Notes under the pieces: model-generated
Database searches by the model: none
What the model was told of the DNA's origin: nothing
What the model saw: only the letters and a program-made list of their open reading frames with translations
Position numbers and translations under genes: made by a program
Shown here: positions 8,779-18,346 of the stretch, one piece after another
Layout: every line of letters begins with the position of its first letter
How positions within the stretch are numbered: the first letter of the stretch is position 1
Source: Mycolicibacter heraklionensis
GTDB lineage: Bacteria > Actinomycetota > Actinomycetes > Mycobacteriales > Mycobacteriaceae
NCBI GenBank assembly: GCA_001673575.1
Contig: LZME01000115.1
Location: forward strand, 18,793 to 82,792
DNA length: 64,000 nt
Direction: 5' to 3'

Positions 8779-9084
8779 ATGCCGGAGGTCGCCGTGGCCT
8801 CGGAGGCAACAGCGTTCGACCCCGACCGCGGCTGGGAGCTGCACCCGCAGGTGGCGCTCCGCCCGGAGCCGTTTGGTGCGCTGCTGTACCACTTCGGCAC
8901 CCGTAAGTTGTCGTTCCTGAAGAACCGCACCATCGTCGAGGTGGTGCGGTCTCTTCCGGACCACGACGATGTCCGATCCGCCTGCCGCGCAGCCGGAGTC
9001 GACGATGCCGATCAGGGTCTGTACCTGCATGCGCTGGGCGTGCTGGCGGACTCGAAGATGCTGATGCCCAGGGAGGGCCAATGA
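8779..9084 (+). CDS. mftB: Mycofactocin biosynthesis chaperone MftB
   Basis: 101-residue PqqD-like RiPP recognition element that holds the MftA leader peptide and presents it to the radical SAM enzyme MftC. The compact winged-helix-like body carries the PEPFGALLYHFGTRKLSFLK segment typical of the family. ATG 8779 lies two bases after the mftA stop with no separate Shine-Dalgarno, so it relies on re-initiation. Its stop overlaps the mftC start by four bases. Confidence 0.95.
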   Translation: MPEVAVASEATAFDPDRGWELHPQVALRPEPFGALLYHFGTRKLSFLKNRTIVEVVRSLPDHDDVRSACRAAGVDDADQGLYLHALGVLADSKMLMPREGQ

Positions 9085-10262
9085 CATCCGTGGCACCGGT
9101 GCCCCGGCTTATCGAACAATTCGAGCACGGGCTTGACGCTCCGATCTGCCTGACGTGGGAGCTGACCTACGCCTGCAACCTGGCGTGCGTGCACTGCCTG
9201 TCCTCGTCGGGCAAGCGCGATCCCCGCGAGCTGTCCACGCAGCAGTGCAAGGACATCATCGACGAGCTGGAACGCATGCAGGTGTTCTACGTCAACATCG
9301 GTGGCGGGGAACCCACAGTGCGCTCGGACTTTTGGGAGCTCGTGGATTACGCCACCGAGCACCACGTCGGCGTGAAGTTCTCCACCAACGGCCTGCGGAT
9401 CACCCCAGAGGTGGCGGCCAAGCTGGCGGCGAGCGACTACGTCGACGTCCAGATCTCCCTGGACGGTGCTACCGCAGAGGTCAACGACCCGATCCGCGGC
9501 CCCGGCTCGTTCGATATGGCGATCCGGGCGCTGGAGAACCTGGCCGCGGCCGGCTTCTCCGACGCCAAGATCTCGGTCGTCGCGACCCGCCACAACATCG
9601 ACCAGCTTGATGACTTCGCCGCGTTGGCCAACCGCTACGGGGCCACGCTGCGCATCACCCGGCTGCGGCCGTCGGGGCGTGGCGCCGACGTGTGGGACGA
9701 CCTGCACCCGACCGCCGACCAGCAGGTCCAGCTCTACGACTGGCTGGTGGCCAACGGGGAACGGGTGCTCACCGGTGACTCCTTCTTCCACCTGTCCGGG
9801 CTTGGCGCGCCCGGCGCGCTGGCCGGGCTGAACATGTGCGGCGCCGGGCGCGTGGTGTGCCTCATCGACCCGGTCGGTGATGTCTACGCCTGTCCCTTCG
9901 CCATCCACGACCGTTTCCTGGCCGGAAACGTGTTGGCCGATAATGGATTCGACAACGTCTGGAAGAACGCCCCGCTGTTTCGTGAACTGCGGGAGCCGCA
10001 GTCCGCCGGCGCCTGCGGCAGCTGCGACCACTACGACAGCTGCCGGGGTGGCTGCATGGCGGCAAAGTTCTTCACCGGCCTGCCACTGGATGGTCCCGAT
10101 CCGGAATGCGTCCAGGGCTACGGCGCACCCGCGCTGGCCGCCGATCGCACCAAGCCCCGTCCGGCCGCGGACCATTCCCGCGGCAAACCGATCACCACTG
10201 TGGTGCCGTTGACGCTGTCCATGCGTCCGCCGGCCCGCCTCTGCAATGAAAGTCCAATCTGA
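9081..10262 (+). CDS. mftC: Mycofactocin radical SAM maturase MftC
   Basis: 393-residue radical SAM enzyme that decarboxylates the C-terminal tyrosine of MftA and then forms the Val-Tyr carbon-carbon cross-link. The catalytic 4Fe-4S ligands are Cys32, Cys36 and Cys39 (ACNLACVHC). The C-terminal SPASM-type cysteines that hold auxiliary clusters are in CGSCDHYDSCRGGC and PDPEC. The GGGEP motif for SAM binding follows VNI near residue 72. ATG 9081 overlaps mftB (ATGA). Confidence 0.97.
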   Translation: MTSVAPVPRLIEQFEHGLDAPICLTWELTYACNLACVHCLSSSGKRDPRELSTQQCKDIIDELERMQVFYVNIGGGEPTVRSDFWELVDYATEHHVGVKFSTNGLRITPEVAAKLAASDYVDVQISLDGATAEVNDPIRGPGSFDMAIRALENLAAAGFSDAKISVVATRHNIDQLDDFAALANRYGATLRITRLRPSGRGADVWDDLHPTADQQVQLYDWLVANGERVLTGDSFFHLSGLGAPGALAGLNMCGAGRVVCLIDPVGDVYACPFAIHDRFLAGNVLADNGFDNVWKNAPLFRELREPQSAGACGSCDHYDSCRGGCMAAKFFTGLPLDGPDPECVQGYGAPALAADRTKPRPAADHSRGKPITTVVPLTLSMRPPARLCNESPI

Positions 10263-10264
10263 AA

Positions 10265-11455
10265 ATGGCTCGTGATGTCTGGTTCGAAACTGTTGCTATA
10301 GCCCAGGAACGAGCCAAAAAGCGGCTCCCGAAGTCTGCTTACTCCTCGCTGATCTCGGCCAGTGAAAAGGGCCTGACGGTCAGCGACAACGTGGCGGCGT
10401 TCAGCGAACTGGGATTCGCCCCGCATGTGGTGGGTGCGCCGGCCAGTCGCGAGCTGTCGACAACGGTTATGGGGCAAGAGATCTCAATGCCGGTGATGAT
10501 CTCGCCGACCGGGGTGCAGGCGGTCGACCCGGACGGCGAGGTGGCCGTCGCGCGCGCGGCGGCGGCGCGTGGCACCGCGATGGGTCTCTCGTCGTTTGCC
10601 AGCAAGCCGATGGAAGAGGTCATCGCGGCTAACCCCAAGACCTTCTTTCAGATCTACTGGCTGGGCGGACGCGACGCGATCGCCGAGCGGGTGGAGCGCG
10701 CCCGGGCGGCCGGGGCCGTCGGGATGATCGCCACCACCGACTGGAGCTTCTCGCACGGGCGGGACTGGGGCAGCCCCACCATCCCGGAGAAGATGGACCT
10801 CAAGACCATGGTCAAGATGATGCCGGAGGCTCTCACCAGGCCGGGATGGTTCCTGCGGTGGGCCAAGACCATGCGTCCGCCGAGCCTGCGGGTGCCCAAC
10901 CAAGCGGGCCGCGGCGAGGCCGGGCCGCCGTTCTTCCAGGCCTACGGGGAATGGATGGGTACCCCACCGCCCACCTGGGAAGACATCGCCTGGCTGCGTG
11001 AGCTGTGGGGCGGGCCCTTCATGCTCAAGGGCGTGATGCGGGTGGACGATGCGAAACGTGCTGTGGATGCCGGTGTTTCGGCGATCTCCGTCTCCAATCA
11101 CGGCGGTAACAACCTGGACGGCACCCCGGCGGCGATCCGGGCCCTGCCGGCCATCGCCGAGGCCGTGGGCGACCAGATCGAGGTGTTGCTGGACGGTGGC
11201 ATCCGGCGGGGCAGCGACGTCGTCAAGGCGGTAGCGCTGGGAGCGCGTGCCGTGATGATCGGACGCGCTTACCTGTGGGGGCTGGGCGCCGCCGGGCAGC
11301 CCGGGGTGGAGAACGTGTTGGACATCCTCCGGGGCGGCATCGACTCGGCACTGATGGGCCTGGGCCGGGCCTCGGTGCACGATCTGTCGACGGACGACAT
11401 CCTGATTCCGGCCGGATTCACCCGGGCGCTGGGCGTGCCCGCCGCCGAGGTCTAG
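10265..11455 (+). CDS. mftD: Mycofactocin FMN dehydrogenase MftD
   Basis: 396-residue member of the FMN-dependent alpha-hydroxyacid (L-lactate) dehydrogenase family. In the pathway it oxidatively deaminates the cyclised Val-Tyr intermediate to pre-mycofactocin, creating the redox-active alpha-keto amide. SPTGVQAVDPDGE, the SNHGGNNLDG active-site loop and the DGGIRRG phosphate-binding motif are present. It starts three bases after mftC. A strong hairpin follows the stop (11463-11492), so it probably ends the first mft transcript. Confidence 0.95.
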   Translation: MARDVWFETVAIAQERAKKRLPKSAYSSLISASEKGLTVSDNVAAFSELGFAPHVVGAPASRELSTTVMGQEISMPVMISPTGVQAVDPDGEVAVARAAAARGTAMGLSSFASKPMEEVIAANPKTFFQIYWLGGRDAIAERVERARAAGAVGMIATTDWSFSHGRDWGSPTIPEKMDLKTMVKMMPEALTRPGWFLRWAKTMRPPSLRVPNQAGRGEAGPPFFQAYGEWMGTPPPTWEDIAWLRELWGGPFMLKGVMRVDDAKRAVDAGVSAISVSNHGGNNLDGTPAAIRALPAIAEAVGDQIEVLLDGGIRRGSDVVKAVALGARAVMIGRAYLWGLGAAGQPGVENVLDILRGGIDSALMGLGRASVHDLSTDDILIPAGFTRALGVPAAEV

Positions 11456-11462
11456 TCAAATG

Positions 11463-11492
11463 GCGCCGGTCCGCCGCTCGTCGGACCGGCGC
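11463..11492 (+). terminator. Hairpin terminator after mftD
   Basis: GCGCCGGTCCG (11463-11473) pairs perfectly with CGGACCGGCGC (11482-11492) around an 8-nt loop, eight bases after the mftD stop. There is no U-tract, which is common for mycobacterial terminators. It separates mftA-D from mftE-G. Confidence 0.7.
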
Positions 11493-11639
11493 GCCCACCT
11501 GCCCAAATCAGGGTCAATCCTGATACGCCCGTGGCGGACGGGACGGACGTGACCATCCGGGAGCATTCCGGGCGCTGGGCACCAAAAATTTACGGCGGTC
11601 GTACTCGTCAACAACTGGTGTACGACAGGTGAATTCGCT

Positions 11640-11645
11640 TACCAT
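11640..11645 (+). promoter_or_regulatory. Candidate leaderless promoter (-10) for mftE
   Basis: TACCAT fits TANNNT and ends six bases before the ATG at 11652, the geometry of leaderless mycobacterial transcripts. No ribosome-binding site precedes the ATG. A weak TGGTGT at 11616-11621 is the only -35-like hexamer. The stretch 11493-11639 shows nothing else recognisable. Confidence 0.5.
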
Positions 11646-11651
11646 CGTCCG

Positions 11652-12398
11652 ATGGCGGTTGGCGGCGAGCTCGGTGGTGCGACCTGGAGCGAGCTGCAGA
11701 ACCGGCTACCGGGCCAGCTGCCGGGGCGGGGGATGATGCTTTTGGTCCCGGTGGGGTCGACCGAGCAACACGGCCCGCACCTACCGCTGGACACCGATAC
11801 CCGGGTCGCGCAGGCGCTCGCCCAGGAGCTGGCCGAGCGGTCGGCAGGGGCTGGGGCGGGGCACGGCTGGGCAGTCGCGCCGGCCATCGCTTACGGGGCC
11901 AGCGGCGAGCATCAGAGCTTTGCCGGAACCATCTCGATCGGCACCGACGCGCTGATCCAGCTTTTGCTGGAGTACGGCCGCTCCGCCTGCTGCTGGGCGC
12001 AGCGGGTGGTTTTCGTCAACGGCCATGGCGGCAATGTGCCCGCCTTGATCGAGGCGGTGGGCCGGCTGCGGTTCGAAGGCCGCGAGGTGGCGTGGCTCCC
12101 GTGTGCCGCTCCGGGAGCCGATGCCCATGCTGGCCATACCGAAACGTCTCTGCTGCTGCATCTTTCGCCCGATAGTGTGAGGTTCGAGCGGGCGCTTCCC
12201 GGCAACAGCGCGCCATTGGCGCAGTTGCTGCCCGCGATGCGCGAGGGCGGTGTTGCTGCGGTGAGTGCCGTCGGGGTGCTGGGGGACCCGACCACCGCCA
12301 CTGCTGCCGAAGGGCAACGACTCTTCGGCGCGATGGCCGAGGCCGGCCTGGCGGTCCTCGGCGCCTGGGCGCCCGGCCCCGACGGGATGCTGCGATGA
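11652..12398 (+). CDS. mftE: Mycofactocin peptidase MftE (creatininase family)
   Basis: 248-residue metal-dependent amidohydrolase of the creatininase fold that cuts the modified MftA to release the C-terminal cyclised dipeptide. Metal ligands and active-site residues are visible in [34 protein letters not shown] and [13 protein letters not shown] 11652 is the apparent start of a leaderless message. Its stop overlaps the mftF start by four bases. Confidence 0.95.
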   Translation: MAVGGELGGATWSELQNRLPGQLPGRGMMLLVPVGSTEQHGPHLPLDTDTRVAQALAQELAERSAGAGAGHGWAVAPAIAYGASGEHQSFAGTISIGTDALIQLLLEYGRSACCWAQRVVFVNGHGGNVPALIEAVGRLRFEGREVAWLPCAAPGADAHAGHTETSLLLHLSPDSVRFERALPGNSAPLAQLLPAMREGGVAAVSAVGVLGDPTTATAAEGQRLFGAMAEAGLAVLGAWAPGPDGMLR

Positions 12399-13807
12399 CC
12401 GCGGCTCGGCTGCCGGACGGTTTCGCCGTGCAGGTCGACCGGAAGGTGCGGGTCCTGGGGCGGGGCTCCACGCTTCTGGGCGGTTCGCCGACCCGGCTGC
12501 TGCGGTTGGCGCCGGCCGCTCAGGGGATGTTATCCGATGGCCGGTTGGAGGTACGCGACGCCGTCAGCGCACAACTGGCCCGTACCCTGCTCGACGCCAC
12601 CGTTGCCCACCCACGGCCTGCGGGCGGGCCATCGTATCGAGACGTGACGGTGGTTATCCCGGTGCGAGACAACATCGTCGGGCTGCAACGGCTGGTGGCG
12701 GCACTGCGCGGCCTGCGTGTCGTGGTGGTGGACGACGGGTCACAGGTCCCGATCCGCCAGGAGGATCTGACCGCCGCGCCGTGTTGCGAGGTGCAGGTGC
12801 TGCGCCACGAGGAGAACCGGGGACCGGCGGCCGCGCGTAACACCGGGTTGATGGCCTGCACCACAGATTTCGTGGCGTTCCTGGATTCCGACGTGGTGCC
12901 GCGCCGGGGCTGGCTGGAGGCACTGCTGGGGCACTTCTGTGACCCGGCCGTGGCCCTGGTGGCCCCCCGTATTGTCGGTATGGCCGACAGCGGACACCTG
13001 GTCGCGCGGTACGAGGCCATCCGTTCGTCGCTGGACCTGGGCGGCTGCGAGGCGCCGGTGGTGCCTTACGGCAAGGTCGCCTACGTCCCCAGCGCGGCGA
13101 TCATCTGCCGCTCCAGCACGCTACGGGAGCTGGGTGGCTTCGACGAGGCGCTGCATTCCGGCGAAGACGTCGACCTGTGCTGGCGGTTGGTGGACGCGGG
13201 CAGCAGACTGCGCTATGAGCCGATTGCGCAGGTCGCCCACGATCATCGGATAGAGCTGCGGGATTGGGTGGCGCGCAAGGCGTTTTACGGGGGTTCGGCG
13301 GCGCCGCTGTCCGCGCGTCATCCCGACAAAGCCGCGCCCATGGTGATCTCGGGTTGGGCGCTGGCGGGCTGGGCCCTGATGGCGCTCGGCTCGGCGGTGG
13401 GCTATCTGGTCTCGTTGGCGATCGCCGCGCTGACCGGACACCGGGTTGCCCGGTCTATGCGCGGCCCGGACACCGCGCCGGCAGATGTGCTGCTGGTGAC
13501 GTTGCGCGGACTGGCGAGCGCCGGGCTGCAGCTCGCCTCGGCCCTGTGCCGGCACTACTGGCCGGTCGCCCTGCTGGCCGCATGCGTGTCACAGCGATGC
13601 CGCAGGGCGCTACTGCTGGCGGCGGTCGCCGACGGCGTGGTGGACTGGCTGCGGCACGCGCGCAGTGAAGACGATTCCCGGCCCCTGGGGCTGCCGGCCT
13701 ACCTGCTGCTCAAGCGAGTCGACGATCTGGCATACGGCGCCGGCTTGTGGACCGGGGTGGTGCGCGAACGCAATATTGCCGCGCTCAAGCCGCAGATTCG
13801 CAGCTAG
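12395..13807 (+). CDS. mftF: Mycofactocin glycosyltransferase MftF
   Basis: 470-residue protein with a family-2 glycosyltransferase domain (about residues 85-300: [10 protein letters not shown] for nucleotide-sugar binding, [12 protein letters not shown] as the DxD-type metal site, [10 protein letters not shown] as the acceptor/base region). C-terminal hydrophobic segments around residues 315-350 suggest membrane association. In mycobacteria MftF adds an oligoglucose chain to the cofactor. ATG 12395 overlaps mftE (ATGA). Confidence 0.95.
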   Translation: MTAARLPDGFAVQVDRKVRVLGRGSTLLGGSPTRLLRLAPAAQGMLSDGRLEVRDAVSAQLARTLLDATVAHPRPAGGPSYRDVTVVIPVRDNIVGLQRLVAALRGLRVVVVDDGSQVPIRQEDLTAAPCCEVQVLRHEENRGPAAARNTGLMACTTDFVAFLDSDVVPRRGWLEALLGHFCDPAVALVAPRIVGMADSGHLVARYEAIRSSLDLGGCEAPVVPYGKVAYVPSAAIICRSSTLRELGGFDEALHSGEDVDLCWRLVDAGSRLRYEPIAQVAHDHRIELRDWVARKAFYGGSAAPLSARHPDKAAPMVISGWALAGWALMALGSAVGYLVSLAIAALTGHRVARSMRGPDTAPADVLLVTLRGLASAGLQLASALCRHYWPVALLAACVSQRCRRALLLAAVADGVVDWLRHARSEDDSRPLGLPAYLLLKRVDDLAYGAGLWTGVVRERNIAALKPQIRS

Positions 13808-13813
13808 GCCGCC

Positions 13814-15262
13814 TTGACCGTTCCGGTGGTACACAGCGATGCGCTGGTGGTGGGGGCTGGAAGCGCGGGATCGATTGTCGCGGCCATGCTCTCGTCGGAT
13901 CCGTCGTGTGCGGTCACCGTGATCGAAGCGGGTCCAGGTCTGGAGGATCCGGTCTTGGCTGCGCAGACCGCCGACGCGCTGACGTTGCCGATCGGCCCGG
14001 CCAGCCGGCTGGTGCGTCGGTACCGTGCCGAGCTGATCAGCAGAGCCGACAATGCACTGACGATCGTGCGGGGTGCGACCGTCGGAGGCTCCGGCGCGGT
14101 CAACGGGGGATACTTCTGCCGGGGGCTCCCGGCAGACTTCGCCGGCTACCCCGCGGGCTGGGCGTGGCCGCAACTGCTGGAGTCTTTTCGGGCCGTCGAA
14201 ACCGACCTTGACTTCCGGGGCCCCCAACACGGGGACGCGGGCCCGATACCAGTCCGTCGCACCCATGAAATGTGCGACAACACAAAGCGATTCAACGATG
14301 CCGTACAGCGGGCAGGGTTTGGCTGGATCGACGATCTCAACGACGCGACGCTGACGACGCAGGCCGGCGTCGGAGCGGTGCCGCTCAACGTCACTGAGGA
14401 CGGCGTGCGTACCGGACCGGGTGTCGCATACCTGCGGCCGGCGCTGTCGCGGGACAATCTCACGGTCCTCGCGCAGACCCGAGCGGTACGTGTTGCCATT
14501 GAAGCTGGTCGCGCCATCGCAGTCGAAGCGATCGGTGAGCAGGGTCCAATGATGCTGACAGCGGATCGAATCGTGTTGTGCGCCGGTGCGATCGGATCAG
14601 CACATCTGTTGATGCTGTCCGGTGTCGGTGAGGAGACCATGCTGCGCGATGCGGGTGTTGCGGTAAGGGCAGCGCTTCCCGTCGGCGCGCACTGCGCGGA
14701 TCACCCGGAATGGCTGGTGGCAGCGGATTGGCCGGGCACGCCGGGCCGCCCCGTACTGGAGACCGTGCTGCACCATGAGGACCTGGAGATCCGGCCCTAC
14801 ACAGCCGGTTTCGCCACGATGGTCGGCGAGACCGACGCGCCCGATCAGCCGCAGATCGGGGTGGCGCTGATGACTCCGCGAGCTCGCGGCCGGATAAGCC
14901 TGATCTCGGGGGATCCGCAGGTAGCGCCTCGCATCGAACACCGCTATGACACCGAACCCGAAGATCTGGTGGCGTTGCGCCGCGGAGTGGATCTGGTCAA
15001 ACAGATACTGGCGTTGAGAGGCGTTGGCGGCGAACCGCGCTGGTCGACATCACAGCACCTGTGCGGTAGCGCGCCGATCGGAGCCGACGGCGACCAGGCG
15101 GCGGTGCTCGACGCGCAGTGTCGGGTGCGTGGCATCGACGGGCTGTGGGTGATCGACGGTTCGGCGCTGCCCCGGATCACCAGTCGCGGGCCGCACGCGA
15201 CGATCGCGATGCTCGCGCACCGAGCGGCGACACTGCTGTCAGGTCAGGGCCGCAGCCGGTAG
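13814..15262 (+). CDS. mftG: Mycofactocin-associated GMC oxidoreductase MftG
   Basis: 482-residue FAD flavoprotein of the glucose-methanol-choline family. The Rossmann motif VVGAGSAGS is at the N-terminus, GATVGGSGAVNGG is the FAD-ring segment and the C-terminal GPHATIAMLAHRAA block carries the conserved active-site region. Published work on M. smegmatis MftG links it to re-oxidation of reduced mycofactocin toward the respiratory chain. A TTG at 13814, six bases after the mftF stop, gives the start nearest the Rossmann motif; a GTG at 13826 is an alternative. Its last 19 bases overlap the convergent P450 gene. Confidence 0.93.
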   Translation: MTVPVVHSDALVVGAGSAGSIVAAMLSSDPSCAVTVIEAGPGLEDPVLAAQTADALTLPIGPASRLVRRYRAELISRADNALTIVRGATVGGSGAVNGGYFCRGLPADFAGYPAGWAWPQLLESFRAVETDLDFRGPQHGDAGPIPVRRTHEMCDNTKRFNDAVQRAGFGWIDDLNDATLTTQAGVGAVPLNVTEDGVRTGPGVAYLRPALSRDNLTVLAQTRAVRVAIEAGRAIAVEAIGEQGPMMLTADRIVLCAGAIGSAHLLMLSGVGEETMLRDAGVAVRAALPVGAHCADHPEWLVAADWPGTPGRPVLETVLHHEDLEIRPYTAGFATMVGETDAPDQPQIGVALMTPRARGRISLISGDPQVAPRIEHRYDTEPEDLVALRRGVDLVKQILALRGVGGEPRWSTSQHLCGSAPIGADGDQAAVLDAQCRVRGIDGLWVIDGSALPRITSRGPHATIAMLAHRAATLLSGQGRSR

Positions 15263-16497
15263 CGGATCGGCAGGTGCTTGAGGCCGCCGACGAACGTCGT
15301 CGACACCAACTGCGGCTCGCCGGCCAGTTCGATGGCTTCCAGCCGCGGCAACAAGGCGCTGAAGAAGCTGCTGATCTCCATGCGCGCCAAGGCCGAACCC
15401 ACGCAGAAGTGCACGCCGTGACCGAACGCCAGATGCTTGTTCGGGTCGCGGCCGACGTCGAACGCGAACGGGTCATCGAACACGTCTTCGTCGCGGTTGG
15501 CCGAAACGTAGGACAGATAGACCGATTCGCCCTCGGCGATCGGCACACCGCGCACCTCGGTGTCCGCGGTGGCGGTGCGCATGAACTCCTTGACCGGTGT
15601 CACCCAGCGGATGATCTCCTCGACCGCGGTCGGCATCAGGCGCAGGTCGGAGCGGAGTCGCTCGCGCTGATCGGGGTGCTCGACGAGTGCGCGCAGGCCG
15701 CCGCCGATCGCTGCGCTGGTGGTGTCGTGGCCGGCGGTGGCGATGATGACGTAGTACGAAGCGGTGTCCACATCCGACAGCGGGGCGCCGTCGATGGTCG
15801 CGTTGGCGATCGTCGAAGCCAGGTCCTCGGTGGGTTGTGCTCGCCGCGCCGCGGTCAGCGCCCCGAAGTAGGAGAAGAAGTCGAGCAGCACCGGCAACTG
15901 CTCCTCGGGAGTCAACCCGCGGCGGTACTCCTCGTCGTCGCCGCCGAAGAGTTCCTGGGTCAGCCGCAGCATGCGGCCGAAGTCCGTCTCCGGCAGGCCC
16001 AGCAGCGACATGATGACGAACAGTGGGTAGTTGACCGCCACCTCCTGGACGAAGTCGCACTCCGGGCCGAGCTGCACCATCTTCTCGACGTATTGCTGGG
16101 CGAGCTCGTCAATGCGGGTCTTGAGCATTCGCATCGCCTTGGGGCGGAACCAATCTGAGACGATTGCGCGCATCTTGTGGTGTTGCGGATCGTCCATGTG
16201 GATCAGGGTCCGCAGACCCATTCCGGATTCCAGCAGGGAGCGCTGCAGGTCGTCGGCGTCGGCGGGCGCCAGCACCGGACGCGGCGCGTTGATCCACAGC
16301 TGGTTGTCGCGTTCGATCTCCATGATGTCGGCATGGCGGGTGATGGCCCAGAACGGGCGGTAGGGCCGACGATCGACCAGGGACACCGGTGCGTGTGCGC
16401 GCAGATGGGTCAGGGCGGCGTGCAGACGAGGTTCATCGGCATAGGCGCTGGGGTCGACGAACACCTGGGCGGCCTGGTCGATGATCGGTGCGCTCAT
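15244..16497 (-). CDS. Cytochrome P450 adjacent to mftG
   Basis: 417-residue soluble P450: I-helix ATAGHDTTS, EEIIRWVTPV as ExxR region and haem loop AFGHGVHFCVG. ATG 16497 is preceded by GAGGAGCAGGGT, a strong ribosome-binding site. Its 3' end overlaps the mftG stop, an unusually tight convergent pair. M. tuberculosis has no P450 at this point. A perfect 12-bp palindrome lies 24 bp upstream of the start, suggesting control by a TetR-type repressor. The substrate is unknown; fatty acid, terpene or steroid oxidation are typical for such genes. Confidence 0.94.
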   Translation of the reverse strand: MSAPIIDQAAQVFVDPSAYADEPRLHAALTHLRAHAPVSLVDRRPYRPFWAITRHADIMEIERDNQLWINAPRPVLAPADADDLQRSLLESGMGLRTLIHMDDPQHHKMRAIVSDWFRPKAMRMLKTRIDELAQQYVEKMVQLGPECDFVQEVAVNYPLFVIMSLLGLPETDFGRMLRLTQELFGGDDEEYRRGLTPEEQLPVLLDFFSYFGALTAARRAQPTEDLASTIANATIDGAPLSDVDTASYYVIIATAGHDTTSAAIGGGLRALVEHPDQRERLRSDLRLMPTAVEEIIRWVTPVKEFMRTATADTEVRGVPIAEGESVYLSYVSANRDEDVFDDPFAFDVGRDPNKHLAFGHGVHFCVGSALARMEISSFFSALLPRLEAIELAGEPQLVSTTFVGGLKHLPIRYRLRP

Positions 16498-16519
16498 ACC
16501 CTGCTCCTCGTCGAAATTT

Positions 16520-16548
16520 TTGACACGTGTCAGGTTTGAATCCAGTGT
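16520..16548 (+). promoter_or_regulatory. Candidate esterase promoter overlapping a palindromic operator
   Basis: TTGACA (16520-16525) and CAGTGT (16543-16548) are 17 bp apart and point toward the esterase. The -35 box is embedded in the palindrome at 16521-16532, so a bound repressor would block it. Confidence 0.4.
16521..16532. promoter_or_regulatory. Perfect 12-bp palindrome, TetR-like operator
   Basis: TGACACGTGTCA is fully self-complementary and sits between the divergent P450 (start 16497) and esterase (start 16612). The sequence style is that of TetR-family operators. Which regulator binds is unknown; MftR, about 8 kb away, is one candidate. Confidence 0.55.
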
Positions 16549-16611
16549 TGCGGATCAGCGGCCGTCGTGGCGGCGCTTTGGGCTGATCCACCCCGATTAG
16601 GCTCTTCGGTC

Positions 16612-18264
16612 ATGTCGATCGGATCGTGTCGGTGGGGTCGCCGGGTCGGCGCCGTCGTCCTGGCGCTGACTGCGGTGTTGGCCGGCGGGTGCGCGCGCTC
16701 GGACGGGGCGGCGTCACATCCGAGCGTGGGGCCCCGGGCGGTCGCGCTCAACGCCGACGTGGTGCGGACCGGCTCTGGCCTGCTGAGGGGAACCGTCGGT
16801 CCGGATCACCGGCTGTTTCAAGGGATCCCGTACGCCGCGCCGCCGGTCGGGCCGTTGCGGTGGCAACGCCCGGCGCCGATGCCGGCGTGGCCGGGTGTGC
16901 GGGACGCCGTCAGACGCGGGCCCTGGTGCATCCAGCCCGACGCCGCCGACGTCGATCCGATCAGCGAAGACTGCCTGACGCTCAACGTCTGGACGCCCAC
17001 CGGCTCGGCCGCCGAACCGCTACCGGTCATGGTGTGGATCCACGGCGGCAGTTTCATGCGGGGGGCCGGCGACATCTACCACGCGCAACGGCTTGCGGTC
17101 CGCGGACGCATCGTCGTCGTGACGATCAACTACCGGCTGGGGGCGCTCGGCTTCCTGGCCGACCCGGCGTTGGGGGACCCTGGCAACTATGGGCTGGCCG
17201 ACCAGCAGGCGGCCCTGCGTTGGGTTCGCGACAACATCGACGAATTCGGCGGTGACCCAGACAAAGTGACGATCGCCGGTGAATCCGCCGGTGGTATGTC
17301 GGTCTGTGACCACCTGGCCGCCCCGGAGTCGGCGGGCCTGTTTCGGGCCGCCATCATTCAGAGCGGGCCATGCCAGGCTCAGGTCGAGGTGCCCGAGGCG
17401 CAGCGGATCAGCCGCGAATACACCGAATCCCTGGGCTGTGGCGAGCGGGCCACGGCGCCGCACGACCCTGACGAGCTGACTGCATCGTGCCTGCGGGCGC
17501 TGCCGCCCGACCGGCTGGCCAAGCCGCTGTGGTACTCGCGGTTCGGCACGGATCACCTCAGCGGACCGGTGGTCGGCGGCGCGCTGCTGCCCAACGATCC
17601 GGTGCGAGCGTTCCGGGAATCCCCGGCGCAGGGCGGCCCCGCGGGCAAGCCGGTATTGCTGGGGGTCAACCGTGACGAGTTCACCATGTTCGTCGCGCTG
17701 CGGTATCTGCGCGTCGGACAGGAGATCACCGCCGCGGAATACCCCGACGAGCTGGCCGACACCTTCGGCCGCGACTCCGCCGCCGCGGTGGCGGAGCACT
17801 ATCCGCCGGGCCGGTTCGACGGCAGCGTCTCGCTGGCCTACGCGGCCGCTGCCACCGACGACATCTTCGCCTGCCTGGCCGACCGGATGGCCCGCGGCCT
17901 CGCCGGTGGCGCGCCCGTCTACGGCTACGAATTCGACGACCCGCACGCCCCGGCCCCGGAGTTGTACGACCAGGTGCCGTTCCCGATCGGCGCCACCCAC
18001 TCGCTGGAGATGCGCTATCTCTTCGATATCGGCGGCGCCCCGCCGCTGGACTCCGCCCAGCGCCGGCTGTCCGACCAGATGATCGAGTACTGGACCGGGT
18101 TCGTGGCCACCGGTGCGCCGATCGCCGTCGACCAACCCGACTGGCCCGCGGTCGGAACCGGACCCGACCGGCGGTGGATGTCACTGCGCACCGACGGCAG
18201 TCGGATGATCACCGACTACGCCGCCGAGCACCAGTGCGACTTCTGGGCGACGATCCGCGGCTGA
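16612..18264 (+). CDS. Type B carboxylesterase, lipoprotein
   Basis: 550-residue alpha/beta hydrolase of the carboxylesterase/cholinesterase family. A signal peptide ends in LAGGC (a variant lipobox), predicting a cell-wall lipoprotein. HGGSFMRGAG is the oxyanion hole and GESAGG holds the nucleophile Ser225; the acidic and His residues lie in the C-terminal half (ATHSLEMRYLF is consistent with the His region). ATG 16612 is chosen over an in-frame start at 16567 because it opens directly into the signal peptide; TAGGCT at 16598-16603 would suit a nearly leaderless message. It is divergent from the P450 and would hydrolyse esters outside the cytoplasmic membrane. Confidence 0.9.
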   Translation: MSIGSCRWGRRVGAVVLALTAVLAGGCARSDGAASHPSVGPRAVALNADVVRTGSGLLRGTVGPDHRLFQGIPYAAPPVGPLRWQRPAPMPAWPGVRDAVRRGPWCIQPDAADVDPISEDCLTLNVWTPTGSAAEPLPVMVWIHGGSFMRGAGDIYHAQRLAVRGRIVVVTINYRLGALGFLADPALGDPGNYGLADQQAALRWVRDNIDEFGGDPDKVTIAGESAGGMSVCDHLAAPESAGLFRAAIIQSGPCQAQVEVPEAQRISREYTESLGCGERATAPHDPDELTASCLRALPPDRLAKPLWYSRFGTDHLSGPVVGGALLPNDPVRAFRESPAQGGPAGKPVLLGVNRDEFTMFVALRYLRVGQEITAAEYPDELADTFGRDSAAAVAEHYPPGRFDGSVSLAYAAAATDDIFACLADRMARGLAGGAPVYGYEFDDPHAPAPELYDQVPFPIGATHSLEMRYLFDIGGAPPLDSAQRRLSDQMIEYWTGFVATGAPIAVDQPDWPAVGTGPDRRWMSLRTDGSRMITDYAAEHQCDFWATIRG

Positions 18265-18288
18265 CCCGCTCCAGCCCACGCTGTCCCT

Positions 18289-18320
18289 CGCCGAGTGTGA
18301 AGCCAACGTCACGCTCGGCG
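18289..18320. terminator. Bidirectional hairpin between esterase and thioesterase-like gene
   Basis: A 12-bp stem with one G-U pair (18289-18300 with 18309-18320) and an 8-nt loop lies between two convergent stop codons. There is no U-tract on the plus strand. Confidence 0.65.
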
Positions 18321-18346
18321 GGGGGAGCAGGCCGGCTCGCCCGTAA

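Noticed and set aside
12265-12840. 191-residue frame across the mftE/mftF junction
   Set aside because: It is out of frame with both genes, which overlap by ATGA and carry clear domains.
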